Shown here: positions 56,656-64,000 of the stretch, piece by piece | Position numbering within the stretch: the first letter of the stretch is position 1 | How the letters are laid out: the number at the start of each line of letters is the position of its first letter | Assembly: GCF_026339735.1 (NCBI RefSeq) | Contig: NZ_JAPEQG010000001.1 | Coordinates: 2,294,001 to 2,358,000 of the forward strand | Direction: 5' to 3' | Length of the DNA stretch: 64,000 nt | DNA from: Streptomyces sp. NBC_01669 | Lineage (GTDB): Bacteria; Actinomycetota; Actinomycetes; Streptomycetales; Streptomycetaceae | Position numbers and translations under genes: made by a program | Notes under the pieces: generated by a model | Databases searched by the model: none | What the model saw: the letters and a program-made list of their open reading frames with translations, nothing else | What the model was told of the DNA's origin: nothing

Positions 56656-57933
56656 TCAGGATGCCTTTCCTTCCTCCTGGGCCGTCTGTGGGCCGTCGTC
56701 GGTGTCTCCGCCCTCGCGGAAGACGCTGTCGACGGCCCGCCTCGCTCGCGCCTGGCTGTTCGGCATGAGGTGGGTGTAGGTCCGCAGGGTGAAGCCCGGA
56801 TCGCCGTGGCCAAGGTACTCCGACAGAGCCTTGACGTTCTCGCCCGCGTCCAGCAGTACGGAAGCGTAGAAGTGCCGTAGCGCGTGCATCCCGTGCTCGC
56901 GCGACTCCGCGAACCGCTGCCCCGGCTTGCGCGCCGGGATGACGCCGGCGGCAACCAGCGCGGGCTTCCAGACGCGCATGTTGAAGTAGTTCCGGTTCAC
57001 CGGCTTCCGCTCCCGCGAGTAGAAGAGAAGCGACGCCGTGACCGGCGGCCCGTCCGGCGCCTTCCACGGCAACGTGACAGTGAGCGGCGGTCGCTGAGTG
57101 ATGTGCTCCGCGACAGCGAACGCCACAGAGTCCGGAAGCGGAACATCACGGAGCTTTCCGCCCTTGGGCGGAGCGAACACCAACTGCGCCTTGACCAACT
57201 TCACCTGCCGCACGACGTGCACCACTCCTGCAAGGAAGTCGACTTCGTCGACCGCCAGCCCGAGAATCTCGCCCTGTCGCAGACCACACCCAGCGCCAAT
57301 GTCCACCACCTTGCGATAGGGCGCCGGCAGCGCTTCGCGCACCGCGAAAACACGCTCCTGCGGCCACGGTTTGAGCTTCCTCGCGTCCGCCCGAGGTGGC
57401 CGAACCGAATTCGCACGACAAGGGTTCCGGGGGATGACGCCGTCATCAACGGCCGCGCCGAACACGGCCGAGACATTCGCGAAGATGACTCGCTGGTAGG
57501 AAGGCGCAAGGCCTGCGTCTTGTAGGACGCGTCCCCAGGCTCGAATGTGCGCCGGTAGGAAGGCGCTCATGGAGCGCGACCCGATGTGCGGGAAGATGTG
57601 CAAACGGAAGCGCTGGTCGATGGCATCGATCGTCGATACGTCGGTCGTCTGGGACGCAAGCCACGCGGTGGCGTAGGCCTCGAACGTGACTTTGCCCGCT
57701 GAGGGGTCTACGTACTGCCCACGCGACATGTCGGCGGCAATCTGCGTCAACCACACCTCCGCGAGACGCTTCTGCTTGTCAGGGAATGACCTGCTCTTCT
57801 CGGTACCGCTGGGAGTTACGTAACGGGCCCGGTAGCGCATTCCCGTTCCGTGCCGGTCGCTCTTGATGCGTGTCGTCTTGCCATCGATGCCGGTTTCGGT
57901 CTTGTACCAGCGGTCTTGAATGTGGCCAGCCAC
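56656..57933 (-). CDS. int: tyrosine site-specific integrase
   Basis: A 425-residue phage-type integrase starting at the GTG at 57933 behind GAAGGAG. An N-terminal arm-binding part and SAM-like core-binding domain (YVDPSAGKVTFEAYATAWLA) precede the catalytic domain with the conserved Arg in GAGCGLRQGEILGL (about 217), HALRHFYASVLL (His/Arg about 349-352), the LGHGDPG histidine and the nucleophilic tyrosine in TLRTYTHLMP. It integrates and, with Xis, excises the element. Its 3' end abuts murA2, as expected when attP is beside int. Confidence 0.93.
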   Translation of the reverse strand: MAGHIQDRWYKTETGIDGKTTRIKSDRHGTGMRYRARYVTPSGTEKSRSFPDKQKRLAEVWLTQIAADMSRGQYVDPSAGKVTFEAYATAWLASQTTDVSTIDAIDQRFRLHIFPHIGSRSMSAFLPAHIRAWGRVLQDAGLAPSYQRVIFANVSAVFGAAVDDGVIPRNPCRANSVRPPRADARKLKPWPQERVFAVREALPAPYRKVVDIGAGCGLRQGEILGLAVDEVDFLAGVVHVVRQVKLVKAQLVFAPPKGGKLRDVPLPDSVAFAVAEHITQRPPLTVTLPWKAPDGPPVTASLLFYSRERKPVNRNYFNMRVWKPALVAAGVIPARKPGQRFAESREHGMHALRHFYASVLLDAGENVKALSEYLGHGDPGFTLRTYTHLMPNSQARARRAVDSVFREGGDTDDGPQTAQEEGKAS

Positions 57934-57960
57934 GTAGGGCTCCTTCGAGGTATGACAGGG

Positions 57961-57991
57961 CTGGGGCCCGACCCGCATGGTCGGGCCCCAG
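57961..57991 (-). terminator. hairpin between xis and int
   Basis: CTGGGGCCCGACC (57961-57973) pairs perfectly with GGTCGGGCCCCAG (57979-57991) around a 5-base loop. It lies after the xis stop and 28 bp before the int start, so it may terminate the replication operon or attenuate int. Confidence 0.75.
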
Positions 57992-58007
57992 CGTGGTGAT
58001 GGATGGG

Positions 58008-58250
58008 TCAGGCTGCTGCGTCGGCCTTCCGGCGACCGGCGACGTAGGCGCGTACGTCGGCGGGGTCGTAGCGGAGGTGCTTGCCGATGCGGAAGCCGGG
58101 CGGCCCGGTGCGCTTCTTGCGCCACTGGTAGACGGTCTCTTTGGGGACGTCGAAGATCTCGGCGATGTCGTCGGGGGTGAGGTAGTGGTCGGGGAGACCG
58201 GCGCGCAGCGTATTGAGCGCGTCTGGCTGCTCGGGTCGGGCGGTGGTCAC
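58008..58250 (-). CDS. xis: excisionase / AlpA-type HTH protein
   Basis: An 80-residue protein starting at the GTG at 58250 with GGAG upstream. It is a single MerR-like winged HTH: YLTPDDIAEIFDVPKETVYQ followed by the wing FRIGKHLRYDPADVRAYV. Its size and place next to int make it the recombination directionality factor (excisionase). It could also repress the replication genes; the iteron array begins 46 bp upstream of its start. Confidence 0.88.
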   Translation of the reverse strand: MTTARPEQPDALNTLRAGLPDHYLTPDDIAEIFDVPKETVYQWRKKRTGPPGFRIGKHLRYDPADVRAYVAGRRKADAAA

Positions 58251-58295
58251 CGTGGCTCCTCGGGCAGATCGAATGGTGCGGAGGGGCTGGGATCG

Positions 58296-58553
58296 CTGAC
58301 AGAACTGACAGAACCTCGCCGATATCCCACTGACCTGCTGTTTCTCCGGTTTTGAGTGCTCTGACAAAACCGCGAAAAACTCTGACAGAACCTCCGGGCG
58401 GGGGGTTCTGTCAGAGCGCCCAGATTTGGGCGGGGAGGTTCTGTCAGAGTTTTCGGAGGTTTTGTCACAGCCGTGATCACGGCTGTTTGTGCAGGTCAGC
58501 AGTCTGGCGCAGGGGTTGTGTCAGTTCTGTCAGCGGGTTGGGGGTTCTGTCAC
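58296..58553. repeat. iteron array with central palindrome, candidate replication origin
   Basis: Ten copies of a 10-bp unit CTGACAGAAC (or its complement GTTCTGTCAG), some with one mismatch, occur in 258 bp. Forward copies start at 58296, 58305, 58361 and 58382; reverse copies start at 58405, 58438, 58459, 58515, 58524 and 58544. Between the groups, at 58467-58486, is a perfect 20-bp palindrome ACAGCCGTGATCACGGCTGT. A-rich patches (GACAAAACCGCGAAAAACTC) lie among them. No gene occupies the stretch, which separates xis from the replication operon. The arrangement resembles iteron origins bound by a replication initiator, or a Xis/repressor-binding region. Confidence 0.85.
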
Positions 58554-60091
58554 GCGTTCATGCGCGGCGGGGTGAGGGACGGGTGGGTGTCGTACCGGGG
58601 CGACGGCGGCCGGCCACCTCGCCCGGAGCGCGGGGGCAAGGGCAGCTGTCGTACCCATCCGTGCTCTTCGAGCAGGGCCAACGCGGGGTCCAGGTCTCCC
58701 ATGGCGGGGAAGTCGCCGCGCGACAGACCCCGGAACAACTCCCGCTTGGTGAAGCCGGTCAGCCGGTTGTCTCTGATGTAGGTGAGGACCTGGTGGGCGG
58801 CTTCCTGGGCGGGGTCGGCGCCCATGGCGTCGAACACCTCCAGGGCATGGGCGGTGAAGTAGTCCCCGATCTCCGTCGCCGCGGCCATGGTGGCCGCCTC
58901 GATGGGGAGGCTCCATCCGTTGTCGGGGTGGGTGGCGAGGTGGAGCAGTCCAGCGATGCGGGCCACGGCACCATCTCGCTTGGATGCCCATTTCACGATC
59001 GGGGCGAGGCTGCCGCCCTTCCCGAGACGTGATTCGGTGACCTTCTGGTAGGCCAGCATCACCGCGTCGGCCTCGGGGCTGAGGGTGAGGACGGCCGGGT
59101 CAGTCCAGTCCGCCAGCACCATCGTCAGACCACCGAGACGCTTGGCGTAGGTGGCGGCGGTTTCCTCGCTCAGCAGGGCGGGAGTGAGGTTGCGGCTGCC
59201 GACGAGGGATACGGGTTTGGCATACAGGAACCGTGCCAGCAGCCCCCGGCCGTCTGCGCCTTTGACCCTGCCGATGGCGTCGAGGACTTCCGGCTGGATG
59301 GCGAGGCCCATGGTGACGGCGGGTGCTTCGATGTGCTGGGCGTCGCGTCCCTGTCGGTTGACGCGGGTCATGTCGCCTGCGTGGCCTTTGAGGAAGATGC
59401 CCATGTTGGGGGTGCCTGAGTAGCGTCCGGCGATGATGTCGAAGATCTCGCCTTCGGCCGACATGACGCTGATCCGGCCGTCCTGCTCGGCCAGGAGTGT
59501 GGCCAGACTTTCCGGGGTGACGTCGTCCGCGACCAGTTGGGGCTTGGCGGGCTCGGTGAGTTCGTCGGCCTGCTGGGCGAGCTGGACGGCCTCGGCGGTG
59601 AGTTGGTCCCTCAGGCCGGGTTCTGCGGCTGCGGCCTTCTGGGCGGCTTTGTCCGCGGCTGCCCTTGCCAGACGGGCCGTTGTCTCGGCTTCGGCCCGTA
59701 CCGGGCCGGAGAGCTCCACGAGCGTCTTCTCGACGGCGAGCAGGGGGCCGGTCATGAGGGCGAACACTGCGGACTTGCGGTTGCCGGGCGGCAGGGCGAC
59801 AGCGGTGTAGAGGTTGACCGGCTCGCGCCAGTGCCCGCGGACGCAGACGGTGGCCCGGCCGCCGGCCGCCGTGGCGATGACCCCGAGGGCGAGGCACCCG
59901 GCCAGGTCTACGGGGGTCTGTGTCTCCTCCGCGACGCCTGCCACCATGTCGCCCAGCCACAGCGGGAGGGTGTGTACGGGGAAGGCGGGGAGGGCGCGAC
60001 GCGGGTTGAGGGGTACGGGTTCGTCCCACATGGGCCCGGTGATGGTCTCGGGGTCGAGGGCGTCGAAGCCCTCCCACAGATCGGCGGTCAT
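58550..60091 (-). CDS. DUF3987 replication helicase-like protein
   Basis: A 513-residue protein of the DUF3987 (YfjI) family found in phage and integrative-element replication modules. A P-loop-like motif VALPPGNRKSAVFAL is at about 100; ISVMSAEGEIFDIIAGRYSG resembles the Walker B-type block of this family. A coiled-coil segment (about 130-180, Ala/Glu-rich) separates them. The C-terminal ~60 residues form a Gly/Pro-rich tail after a winged-helix-like stretch (GFTKRELFRGLSRGDFP). It probably acts as helicase with the prim-pol protein encoded upstream. It overlaps the preceding gene by 4 bp, and its stop overlaps the last iteron. Confidence 0.82.
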   Translation of the reverse strand: MTADLWEGFDALDPETITGPMWDEPVPLNPRRALPAFPVHTLPLWLGDMVAGVAEETQTPVDLAGCLALGVIATAAGGRATVCVRGHWREPVNLYTAVALPPGNRKSAVFALMTGPLLAVEKTLVELSGPVRAEAETTARLARAAADKAAQKAAAAEPGLRDQLTAEAVQLAQQADELTEPAKPQLVADDVTPESLATLLAEQDGRISVMSAEGEIFDIIAGRYSGTPNMGIFLKGHAGDMTRVNRQGRDAQHIEAPAVTMGLAIQPEVLDAIGRVKGADGRGLLARFLYAKPVSLVGSRNLTPALLSEETAATYAKRLGGLTMVLADWTDPAVLTLSPEADAVMLAYQKVTESRLGKGGSLAPIVKWASKRDGAVARIAGLLHLATHPDNGWSLPIEAATMAAATEIGDYFTAHALEVFDAMGADPAQEAAHQVLTYIRDNRLTGFTKRELFRGLSRGDFPAMGDLDPALALLEEHGWVRQLPLPPRSGRGGRPPSPRYDTHPSLTPPRMNA

Positions 60092-60468
60092 GCGGCCTTG
60101 CTCCCTTCGGCGGTGTAGAGCAGCGGGCAGTGTTCGGGGTGGTTGGTGTGGGCTTCGATCAGGGCCAGGACCCCGGCCCTGCCTCTGGCCGTGCGGTCGT
60201 ATCCGCACTGGCACCAGGACCGGGCCGACGGGGTCGCGTCGTAGGACGGCGGGGCCACGATGTGCAGCCACCGGACCGGATGCCGGGGCTGGTCGGGCTC
60301 CGTGGTGGCGTGCGGGTCAGGGCGGACAAGATGAAGGGGACGGCCTTCGGTCGACGTCTTCCGGGCAACTGCCGCACGCGCCGTTCGGGGCTGCGGTTCG
60401 GGGGCGTCCGGGAGCCCGGCCAGTCCGAGCTGTTGGCATTTCAGAGGGAGATCGGGTTGGGCGCTCAT
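60088..60468 (-). CDS. small conserved element protein, unknown function
   Basis: A 126-residue protein starting at the ATG at 60468 and coupled by ATGA overlaps on both sides. It contains a possible metal-binding set near the C-terminus (WCQCGYDRTARG, then HTNHPEHCPLL) that could be a Cys/His zinc site. No domain is recognised. Its position between the prim-pol and DUF3987 genes suggests a replication accessory role. Confidence 0.65.
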   Translation of the reverse strand: MSAQPDLPLKCQQLGLAGLPDAPEPQPRTARAAVARKTSTEGRPLHLVRPDPHATTEPDQPRHPVRWLHIVAPPSYDATPSARSWCQCGYDRTARGRAGVLALIEAHTNHPEHCPLLYTAEGSKAA

Positions 60469-61355
60469 GCCGTCTCCCTTGGCCGGCAGTTCCGGATGGA
60501 CCAGTTCAGGACGCTGCGCAAAGTGGCGCGGCACTGGGATGCCGGGAGTCCTGCCGACTCACCCGCAATCTGAAATGCCTGCTCCACCTCGTGCCGGGTG
60601 AGGTCGCCCCATCCGACGAAGCGGGCCACCTTGCGGGCGCTCTCGAACAACTGGGCTTCGCGGTTGCCCTCTTGGGCCGATGCGACGGCTGCGGCCTCCC
60701 GCGCGAGGGCGGTATCCGCAGCCCGGTTCCCGTGCTTGGGCAGAGACAGCCGTAGCGGCCGTGCGGGGCGCTCGGTGGGCTTGAGAGCGTCTAGCAGCCA
60801 TGCGGGCAACTGAGCTACTGGAGCCGGGTCGAGAATCTCGTAAGCGGCCGTGTGCACGGTGCTGCCCGCGGCGACGACGTATCCGCCCCATGCCCGGGTG
60901 TCGACCAGCGGTGCGAGCCGCCCCGCGGTGTTGCCGAGCCGGACACCGTCCGGGGCGGTGAAGAAGAGGTGCTGTCCGCCGCTCGCGGTCCGGGTCCGGT
61001 AGGTGGTGGGGACGGCGTTGCCGGTGCGCTCGCAGAGCGCTTCGAAGGTCGTCACGCCGGAAGGCGTGTCCTCGCTGCTCTTCTGCTTGGGAATGTCCAG
61101 GTCCACCACGACCAGCCCGGACGGGCCGGTCGCAATGCCGATATTGAACGGTCCTGCGGACCAAGCCCGTTGGATGCGGCCAGGATCGGTGGTGGCCCTG
61201 CTCTCCCACTTGCGGTGACCCGTGACGCAGTCCCCGGTGCGGGGGCACTGCTCCTCTCCGTGCAGGGCGGGCCGCTTGGTGCCGGGGCGGAGCGGGAAGA
61301 CGTGCCAGCCACGTTCCGCCGCGTCCAGGGCGGCTCTCAGGAGGTGCGTGCTCAT
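60465..61355 (-). CDS. bifunctional DNA primase/polymerase (prim-pol), RepPP-type
   Basis: A 296-residue protein starting at the ATG at 61355. Prim-pol domain (about 8-190): GWHVFPLRPGTKRPALH, metal-binding D-x-D in SGLVVVDLDIPKQ (about 83-85), TASGGQHLFFTAPDG and DTRAWGGYVVAAGS. A helical C-terminal region (about 200-296) probably links to the helicase. Such proteins initiate replication of many AICEs and phage-like elements by making a primer and extending it. It overlaps the methyltransferase upstream and the 126-residue gene downstream by 4 bp each. Confidence 0.88.
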   Translation of the reverse strand: MSTHLLRAALDAAERGWHVFPLRPGTKRPALHGEEQCPRTGDCVTGHRKWESRATTDPGRIQRAWSAGPFNIGIATGPSGLVVVDLDIPKQKSSEDTPSGVTTFEALCERTGNAVPTTYRTRTASGGQHLFFTAPDGVRLGNTAGRLAPLVDTRAWGGYVVAAGSTVHTAAYEILDPAPVAQLPAWLLDALKPTERPARPLRLSLPKHGNRAADTALAREAAAVASAQEGNREAQLFESARKVARFVGWGDLTRHEVEQAFQIAGESAGLPASQCRATLRSVLNWSIRNCRPRETA

Positions 61356-62071
61356 GCGGCGACTCCCAGCCCGGATACCTGGAAGGCGTTGGCGATCCAC
61401 TGGGTGTAGGCCGGGGGGATCGCCTCGGTCAGTTCCTCGCGGACGTCGGTCCACGTGATACCCATCGCTTGCTGCATCTCGGGAACGGTGGCCATGCCTC
61501 CGCCCGCGCCATACGCGGCGACGTAAGGGCCGTCGCGGTAGACCCCGTGCCGATAGCCACGCACGTAGCCGCGGTGCTTCGGATGCGGCGGCTGCTGGGC
61601 GGTCCACCCGCCCAGCTCGAACGTGCGGTGGCGCAGGACTCCGAGGCCGAACATCTCCCCGCACAGCCGCAGGTCGGCGCGTACGGGGGCACGGCCATTG
61701 GGCTGCTCGATGATGTACGGCAGGCCCGACGCATCGAGCAGGCACCGAAGTTCAGGGATGAGCTGGACATGCTCTCGTCCCCACCCGCGCGAGGCGTTGG
61801 TTCCGACGGTGAGGGCGCATCCTGCCTGGCACGGCGGGGACGCGTGGACCATGGCGTACCGCTCGATTTCGCCGGTAGTGATGAGTGCGGCGAGGTGTTC
61901 GAGCGCGTCGGCCCGGTGGAAGGTGAAGGGGTAGTTCGGACGGTCGGTGATGTCGACACCATCGATGTCGAATCCCGCGTCCGCGTAGCCCTTGCCCGCG
62001 CCGCCGGAGCAGCAGAACAGATCCAGCACCCGCGGTAAGCGGTCTCGCCGGATCGGGACAGGTTGAGTCAT
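61352..62071 (-). CDS. DNA cytosine-5 methyltransferase-like protein
   Basis: A 239-residue protein starting at the ATG at 62071. The SAM-binding motif I is VLDLFCCSGGAGKGYADAGF; the catalytic Pro-Cys loop is HASPPCQAGC near residue 80. Motif VI reads IIEQPNG rather than the usual ENV. A long target-recognition domain as in bacterial type II enzymes is absent, and the protein is short. It may protect element DNA from host restriction or mark the origin. It sits first in the coupled replication operon. Confidence 0.82.
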   Translation of the reverse strand: MTQPVPIRRDRLPRVLDLFCCSGGAGKGYADAGFDIDGVDITDRPNYPFTFHRADALEHLAALITTGEIERYAMVHASPPCQAGCALTVGTNASRGWGREHVQLIPELRCLLDASGLPYIIEQPNGRAPVRADLRLCGEMFGLGVLRHRTFELGGWTAQQPPHPKHRGYVRGYRHGVYRDGPYVAAYGAGGGMATVPEMQQAMGITWTDVREELTEAIPPAYTQWIANAFQVSGLGVAA

Positions 62072-62158
62072 GCTGGAGGTCTCCAGTTCTGTGAAAGGTG
62101 CTGGCAGACGAGGGCGGCCCGCATTCATTGGCGTGAGAGGGGGCCGCCCTCGGCGCAG

Positions 62159-62509
62159 CTACTGGTGGTGGGTCCAGCGGGCGTACTGCTGGCGGGCGTA
62201 GTGGCGCGGGTCGCAGATGACGGTGGTGTCGTCCAGGTCCATCAGGCGTCGGGCCGCCTCGGTGGCCACCTCGCTCGCGTCGCCCGGGGCTCCCTCGCGT
62301 TCGTCGGCGAGGGCGATGCGGTCGAGGACGGCGGCCTTGCGGAGCCAGAACTCCCGGCCCAGTGCCGTGCCGAACGGCTTGTCGGCGGCGGTCTGTGCGG
62401 TCCATCCGATCTCTCGGATGATGCTCGGGGCGAGCGCGTAGGCGGTCTCCGGTGTCGGCCAGTTGCCCGGTTCTGGGTGGTGCTCGGTGCTGGGGTGCAG
62501 CTTTTCCAT
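62159..62509 (-). CDS. small hypothetical protein of the element
   Basis: A 116-residue soluble protein starting at the ATG at 62509. It is rich in charged residues with conserved-looking Trp (GNWPTPETAYALAPSIIREI, ARQQYARWTHHQ). No domain is recognised. It starts one base away from the end of the gene upstream and lies 87 bp ahead of the methyltransferase gene, so it belongs to the same transcript. Confidence 0.65.
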   Translation of the reverse strand: MEKLHPSTEHHPEPGNWPTPETAYALAPSIIREIGWTAQTAADKPFGTALGREFWLRKAAVLDRIALADEREGAPGDASEVATEAARRLMDLDDTTVICDPRHYARQQYARWTHHQ

Positions 62510-62510
62510 G

Positions 62511-63122
62511 TCAGTGCTCCTTGGTGATGTCGATGGCGGGGAGTTCGGGAAGTCCGGCGCGGGTGAGTGTGGCGGGGTCGAAGCCGGGCAGTGCCTCGCG
62601 GTGGATGAGGGCTTGAGCCAGCGCGGTGGCGTATGCGGCGCCTTCGCGGGCGACCTCGATCTGCGCCCCGGCGCGTAGGGCTTCGACGCGTTCGGTGTGG
62701 GCGTGCCCCTCGCGGCGAACGACGCTCTGCCGCTCGTACGCCACGGTGTCGCGACGGTCGGTACGCCAGTAACGGGCAGCGATCCCGTACGCGACCGCGG
62801 TGGCGAGCACCCACAGCAGCAGGGGCAGCGAAAGACCGTCCGCGTATCCGGCGACCCCAGCCAGCGCGAGCCCGCCCGACGTGGCGAACGCCGTTGCGGC
62901 GAGCACTCCGTCACCACCACCCCGGCCCGCGGCGGCGAACGCGCCGGCCGTTGCGGCACCTGCGGCGAGGACGACCATCAACGCGGCGTTGCCGGTGCTG
63001 TGTTCGGCGCCGTTGGCGTTCCAGATCCGTCCCAGGATCAGCACCGTGGATGTGGCGACGGCCGGTGCCACCTTCGGGGCCGCGAGCGCGACCCAGTGGC
63101 GTTGGACGAGGGGTTCGTTCAT
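62511..63122 (-). CDS. membrane protein of the element, possible Spd-like spread protein
   Basis: A 203-residue protein with about four to five hydrophobic segments in the first 120 residues (ALMVVLAAGAATAGAFAAA, LPLLLWVLATAVAYGIA) and a charged C-terminal helix region. No domain is recognised. Small membrane proteins of this kind in pSAM2-like elements act in intramycelial spread (Spd proteins), which is a guess from context only. Confidence 0.65.
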   Translation of the reverse strand: MNEPLVQRHWVALAAPKVAPAVATSTVLILGRIWNANGAEHSTGNAALMVVLAAGAATAGAFAAAGRGGGDGVLAATAFATSGGLALAGVAGYADGLSLPLLLWVLATAVAYGIAARYWRTDRRDTVAYERQSVVRREGHAHTERVEALRAGAQIEVAREGAAYATALAQALIHREALPGFDPATLTRAGLPELPAIDITKEH

Positions 63123-63136
63123 AGCGGGGGTCCTCC

Positions 63137-63325
63137 TTACAGGTTCGGGATGGCGTCGATGACGGCGGTGGTGAGTTCGTTGATGGGTCCCGAGGCGCCG
63201 GTGGAGGCGAGGAAGAACCCGAACATCACGGCGATGAACGCGGAGCCGTAGCCGAGGGTGTTGGAGCGGAGCAGGAAGAACAGGACCAGTCCGAACAGCA
63301 GGACCAGCGAGACGGTGACGGCCAC
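63137..63325 (-). CDS. 62-residue membrane peptide
   Basis: The GTG at 63325 follows GGAAAGGGG. The product is almost wholly two membrane helices (SLVLLFGLVLFFLL and YGSAFIAVMFGFFLAST) joined by a short turn. It is the first gene of the leftward operon and is too short for a domain assignment; Spd-like function is possible. Confidence 0.6.
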   Translation of the reverse strand: MAVTVSLVLLFGLVLFFLLRSNTLGYGSAFIAVMFGFFLASTGASGPINELTTAVIDAIPNL

Positions 63326-63511
63326 GACGGGCCCCTTTCCGGTGTGGTGGTGCGGGACGGTTGGCGGGTCAGGGCCGGTCCGGCGGACCTTGCAGCGGTC
63401 GCGGGCCCTGGCACGCCCATCTGCGGTGAAGAGGTGACGGCCATCCGTCGGCGGCCTGATCCGCCGGACAGGCCCTAGCCAGCTCCCTGATGGACGCACG
63501 AAGATCGCTAA

Positions 63512-64000
63512 GTGACTGATGACGAACTGTTCGAGGCCGTCCGCGCTCGCGTGAAGGCGGGACGGCCCACCGACTCGACCTCAACATTGACGACGCCCGA
63601 ACCAGCCTCGCTGGACACGGTCGAGGACGCGGAGCGCACTATCGGCTTCCGGCTGCCGCCGCTGGTCCGTCGTCTCTACCTGGAGATCGCCGACGGCGGC
63701 GTCGGCCCGTTCCGCGGCTTCTCGCCTCTGAACGACGAAGAGCTGGCCATGGTCAACGGCTATCTCGACTACCTGAACGACGAGTTGGCCCCAGAGGATC
63801 CGCCCGCCCCGCCGCCAGGCGTGCTGTTCTTCTGCGACTTCGGCGGCATCATGTGGGTGCTGCTCGACTGCCGTCATCCCGAGGGCCAGATGTGGTGGTG
63901 GGAGGAAGGCGACCGCCACAAACTCGACCTGACCTTCCCCCAGTGGATGCAGGCATGGCTCGACGGGCACCTCACCCACACGTACATGGAGGCAAGGAAG
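63512..64000 (+). CDS. SMI1/KNR4-family protein (3' end outside window)
   Basis: The frame is open from a GTG at 63512 to the window end (163 residues seen). The SMI1/KNR4 pattern is visible: VEDAERTIGFRLPPLVRRLY followed by EIADGGVGPFRGFSPL, then strands FFCDFGGIMWVLLDC. Many bacterial members are immunity proteins against polymorphic or contact-dependent toxins. It is the only rightward gene in this part of the element, so it may be cargo. The start is uncertain because no strong ribosome site is present. Confidence 0.75.
   Translation, partial: MTDDELFEAVRARVKAGRPTDSTSTLTTPEPASLDTVEDAERTIGFRLPPLVRRLYLEIADGGVGPFRGFSPLNDEELAMVNGYLDYLNDELAPEDPPAPPPGVLFFCDFGGIMWVLLDCRHPEGQMWWWEEGDRHKLDLTFPQWMQAWLDGHLTHTYMEARK

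Larger units (their letters stand above)
56644..64000. mobile_element. AICE-like integrative element, left part
   Basis: From just after murA2 to the window end: tyrosine integrase, Xis, iteron region, DUF3987 protein, prim-pol protein, cytosine methyltransferase and small membrane proteins, mostly coupled by ATGA overlaps in one leftward operon, plus a divergent SMI1/KNR4 gene. The gene content fits actinomycete integrative and conjugative elements of the RepPP (primase-polymerase) type. The integrase stop is 13 bp from the murA2 stop, so the left attachment site must lie there. No tRNA is seen on this side. The FtsK-like transfer gene and right end are outside. Confidence 0.8.

Noticed and set aside
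58247..58480. A 77-codon minus-strand frame across the iteron region
   Set aside because: Its sequence (repeated TEPP / FCQS-type words) is only the translation of the iterons.

Overview
The window is high-GC DNA from a Streptomyces chromosome. The evidence is the codon pattern, GTG starts with AAGGAGG-type ribosome sites, long perfect hairpins without U-tracts, the coproporphyrin-type haem genes, DUF397/Scr1-type regulators, and a gene order that, from memory, follows S. coelicolor from about SCO6045 down to SCO5998. No rRNA, tRNA or CRISPR array was found.

Region 1 (1-2.6 kb): the tail of a DUF692 (MNIO-type iron oxidase) gene fused to a partner-like domain, then two TIGR04222 membrane proteins. 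The first ends in a 68-residue tail with nine cysteines in otherwise almost pure Gly/Ser. This looks like a peptide-modifying enzyme beside its membrane-anchored substrate and is the best candidate for an undescribed system. Region 2 (2.7-10.2 kb): a VOC protein, then haem synthesis (hemQ, hemG/cgoX, hemE) with a DUF4349 lipoprotein, a CoA-disulfide-reductase-like flavoprotein and a small secreted protein between them. Region 3 (10.3-17.4 kb): DUF3000, a repeat-bearing spacer, an orphan LuxR-type response regulator, an RNase D-like protein and the fadA-fadB beta-oxidation pair.

Region 4 (17.5-28 kb): a cell-surface glycan locus. It has two Stealth sugar-phosphate transferases, a DegT aminotransferase plus Gfo/Idh oxidoreductase pair (amino-sugar synthesis), a GT4 glycosyltransferase, a lectin-like propeller protein and an LCP ligase that could attach the polymer to the wall. 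Region 5 (28-45 kb): a PIN-like protein, an amino-acid permease, dxs, the xylFGH sugar importer with its ROK regulator rok7B7, the ngcEFG chitooligosaccharide importer, and a divergent secreted GH92 mannosidase. A DasR-like box and a LacI-like operator lie between ngcE and the mannosidase.

Region 6 (45-56.6 kb): small housekeeping and regulatory genes, an Scr1/DUF397 pair, an MFS remnant, a FUSC-type membrane protein, aconitase (acnA) with an iron-box-like site and a TamR-like palindrome upstream, a DUF347 membrane protein, and a MurA homologue fused to an N-terminal helix-turn-helix. Region 7 (56.65 kb to the right edge): an integrative element of the actinomycete AICE kind with tyrosine integrase, Xis, prim-pol and DUF3987 replication genes, a cytosine methyltransferase and small membrane proteins, nearly all in one leftward overlapping operon. 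Between xis and the DUF3987 gene lie ten copies of a 10-bp iteron around a 20-bp palindrome, a likely replication origin. The element continues past the right edge; its transfer gene and second end are not seen.
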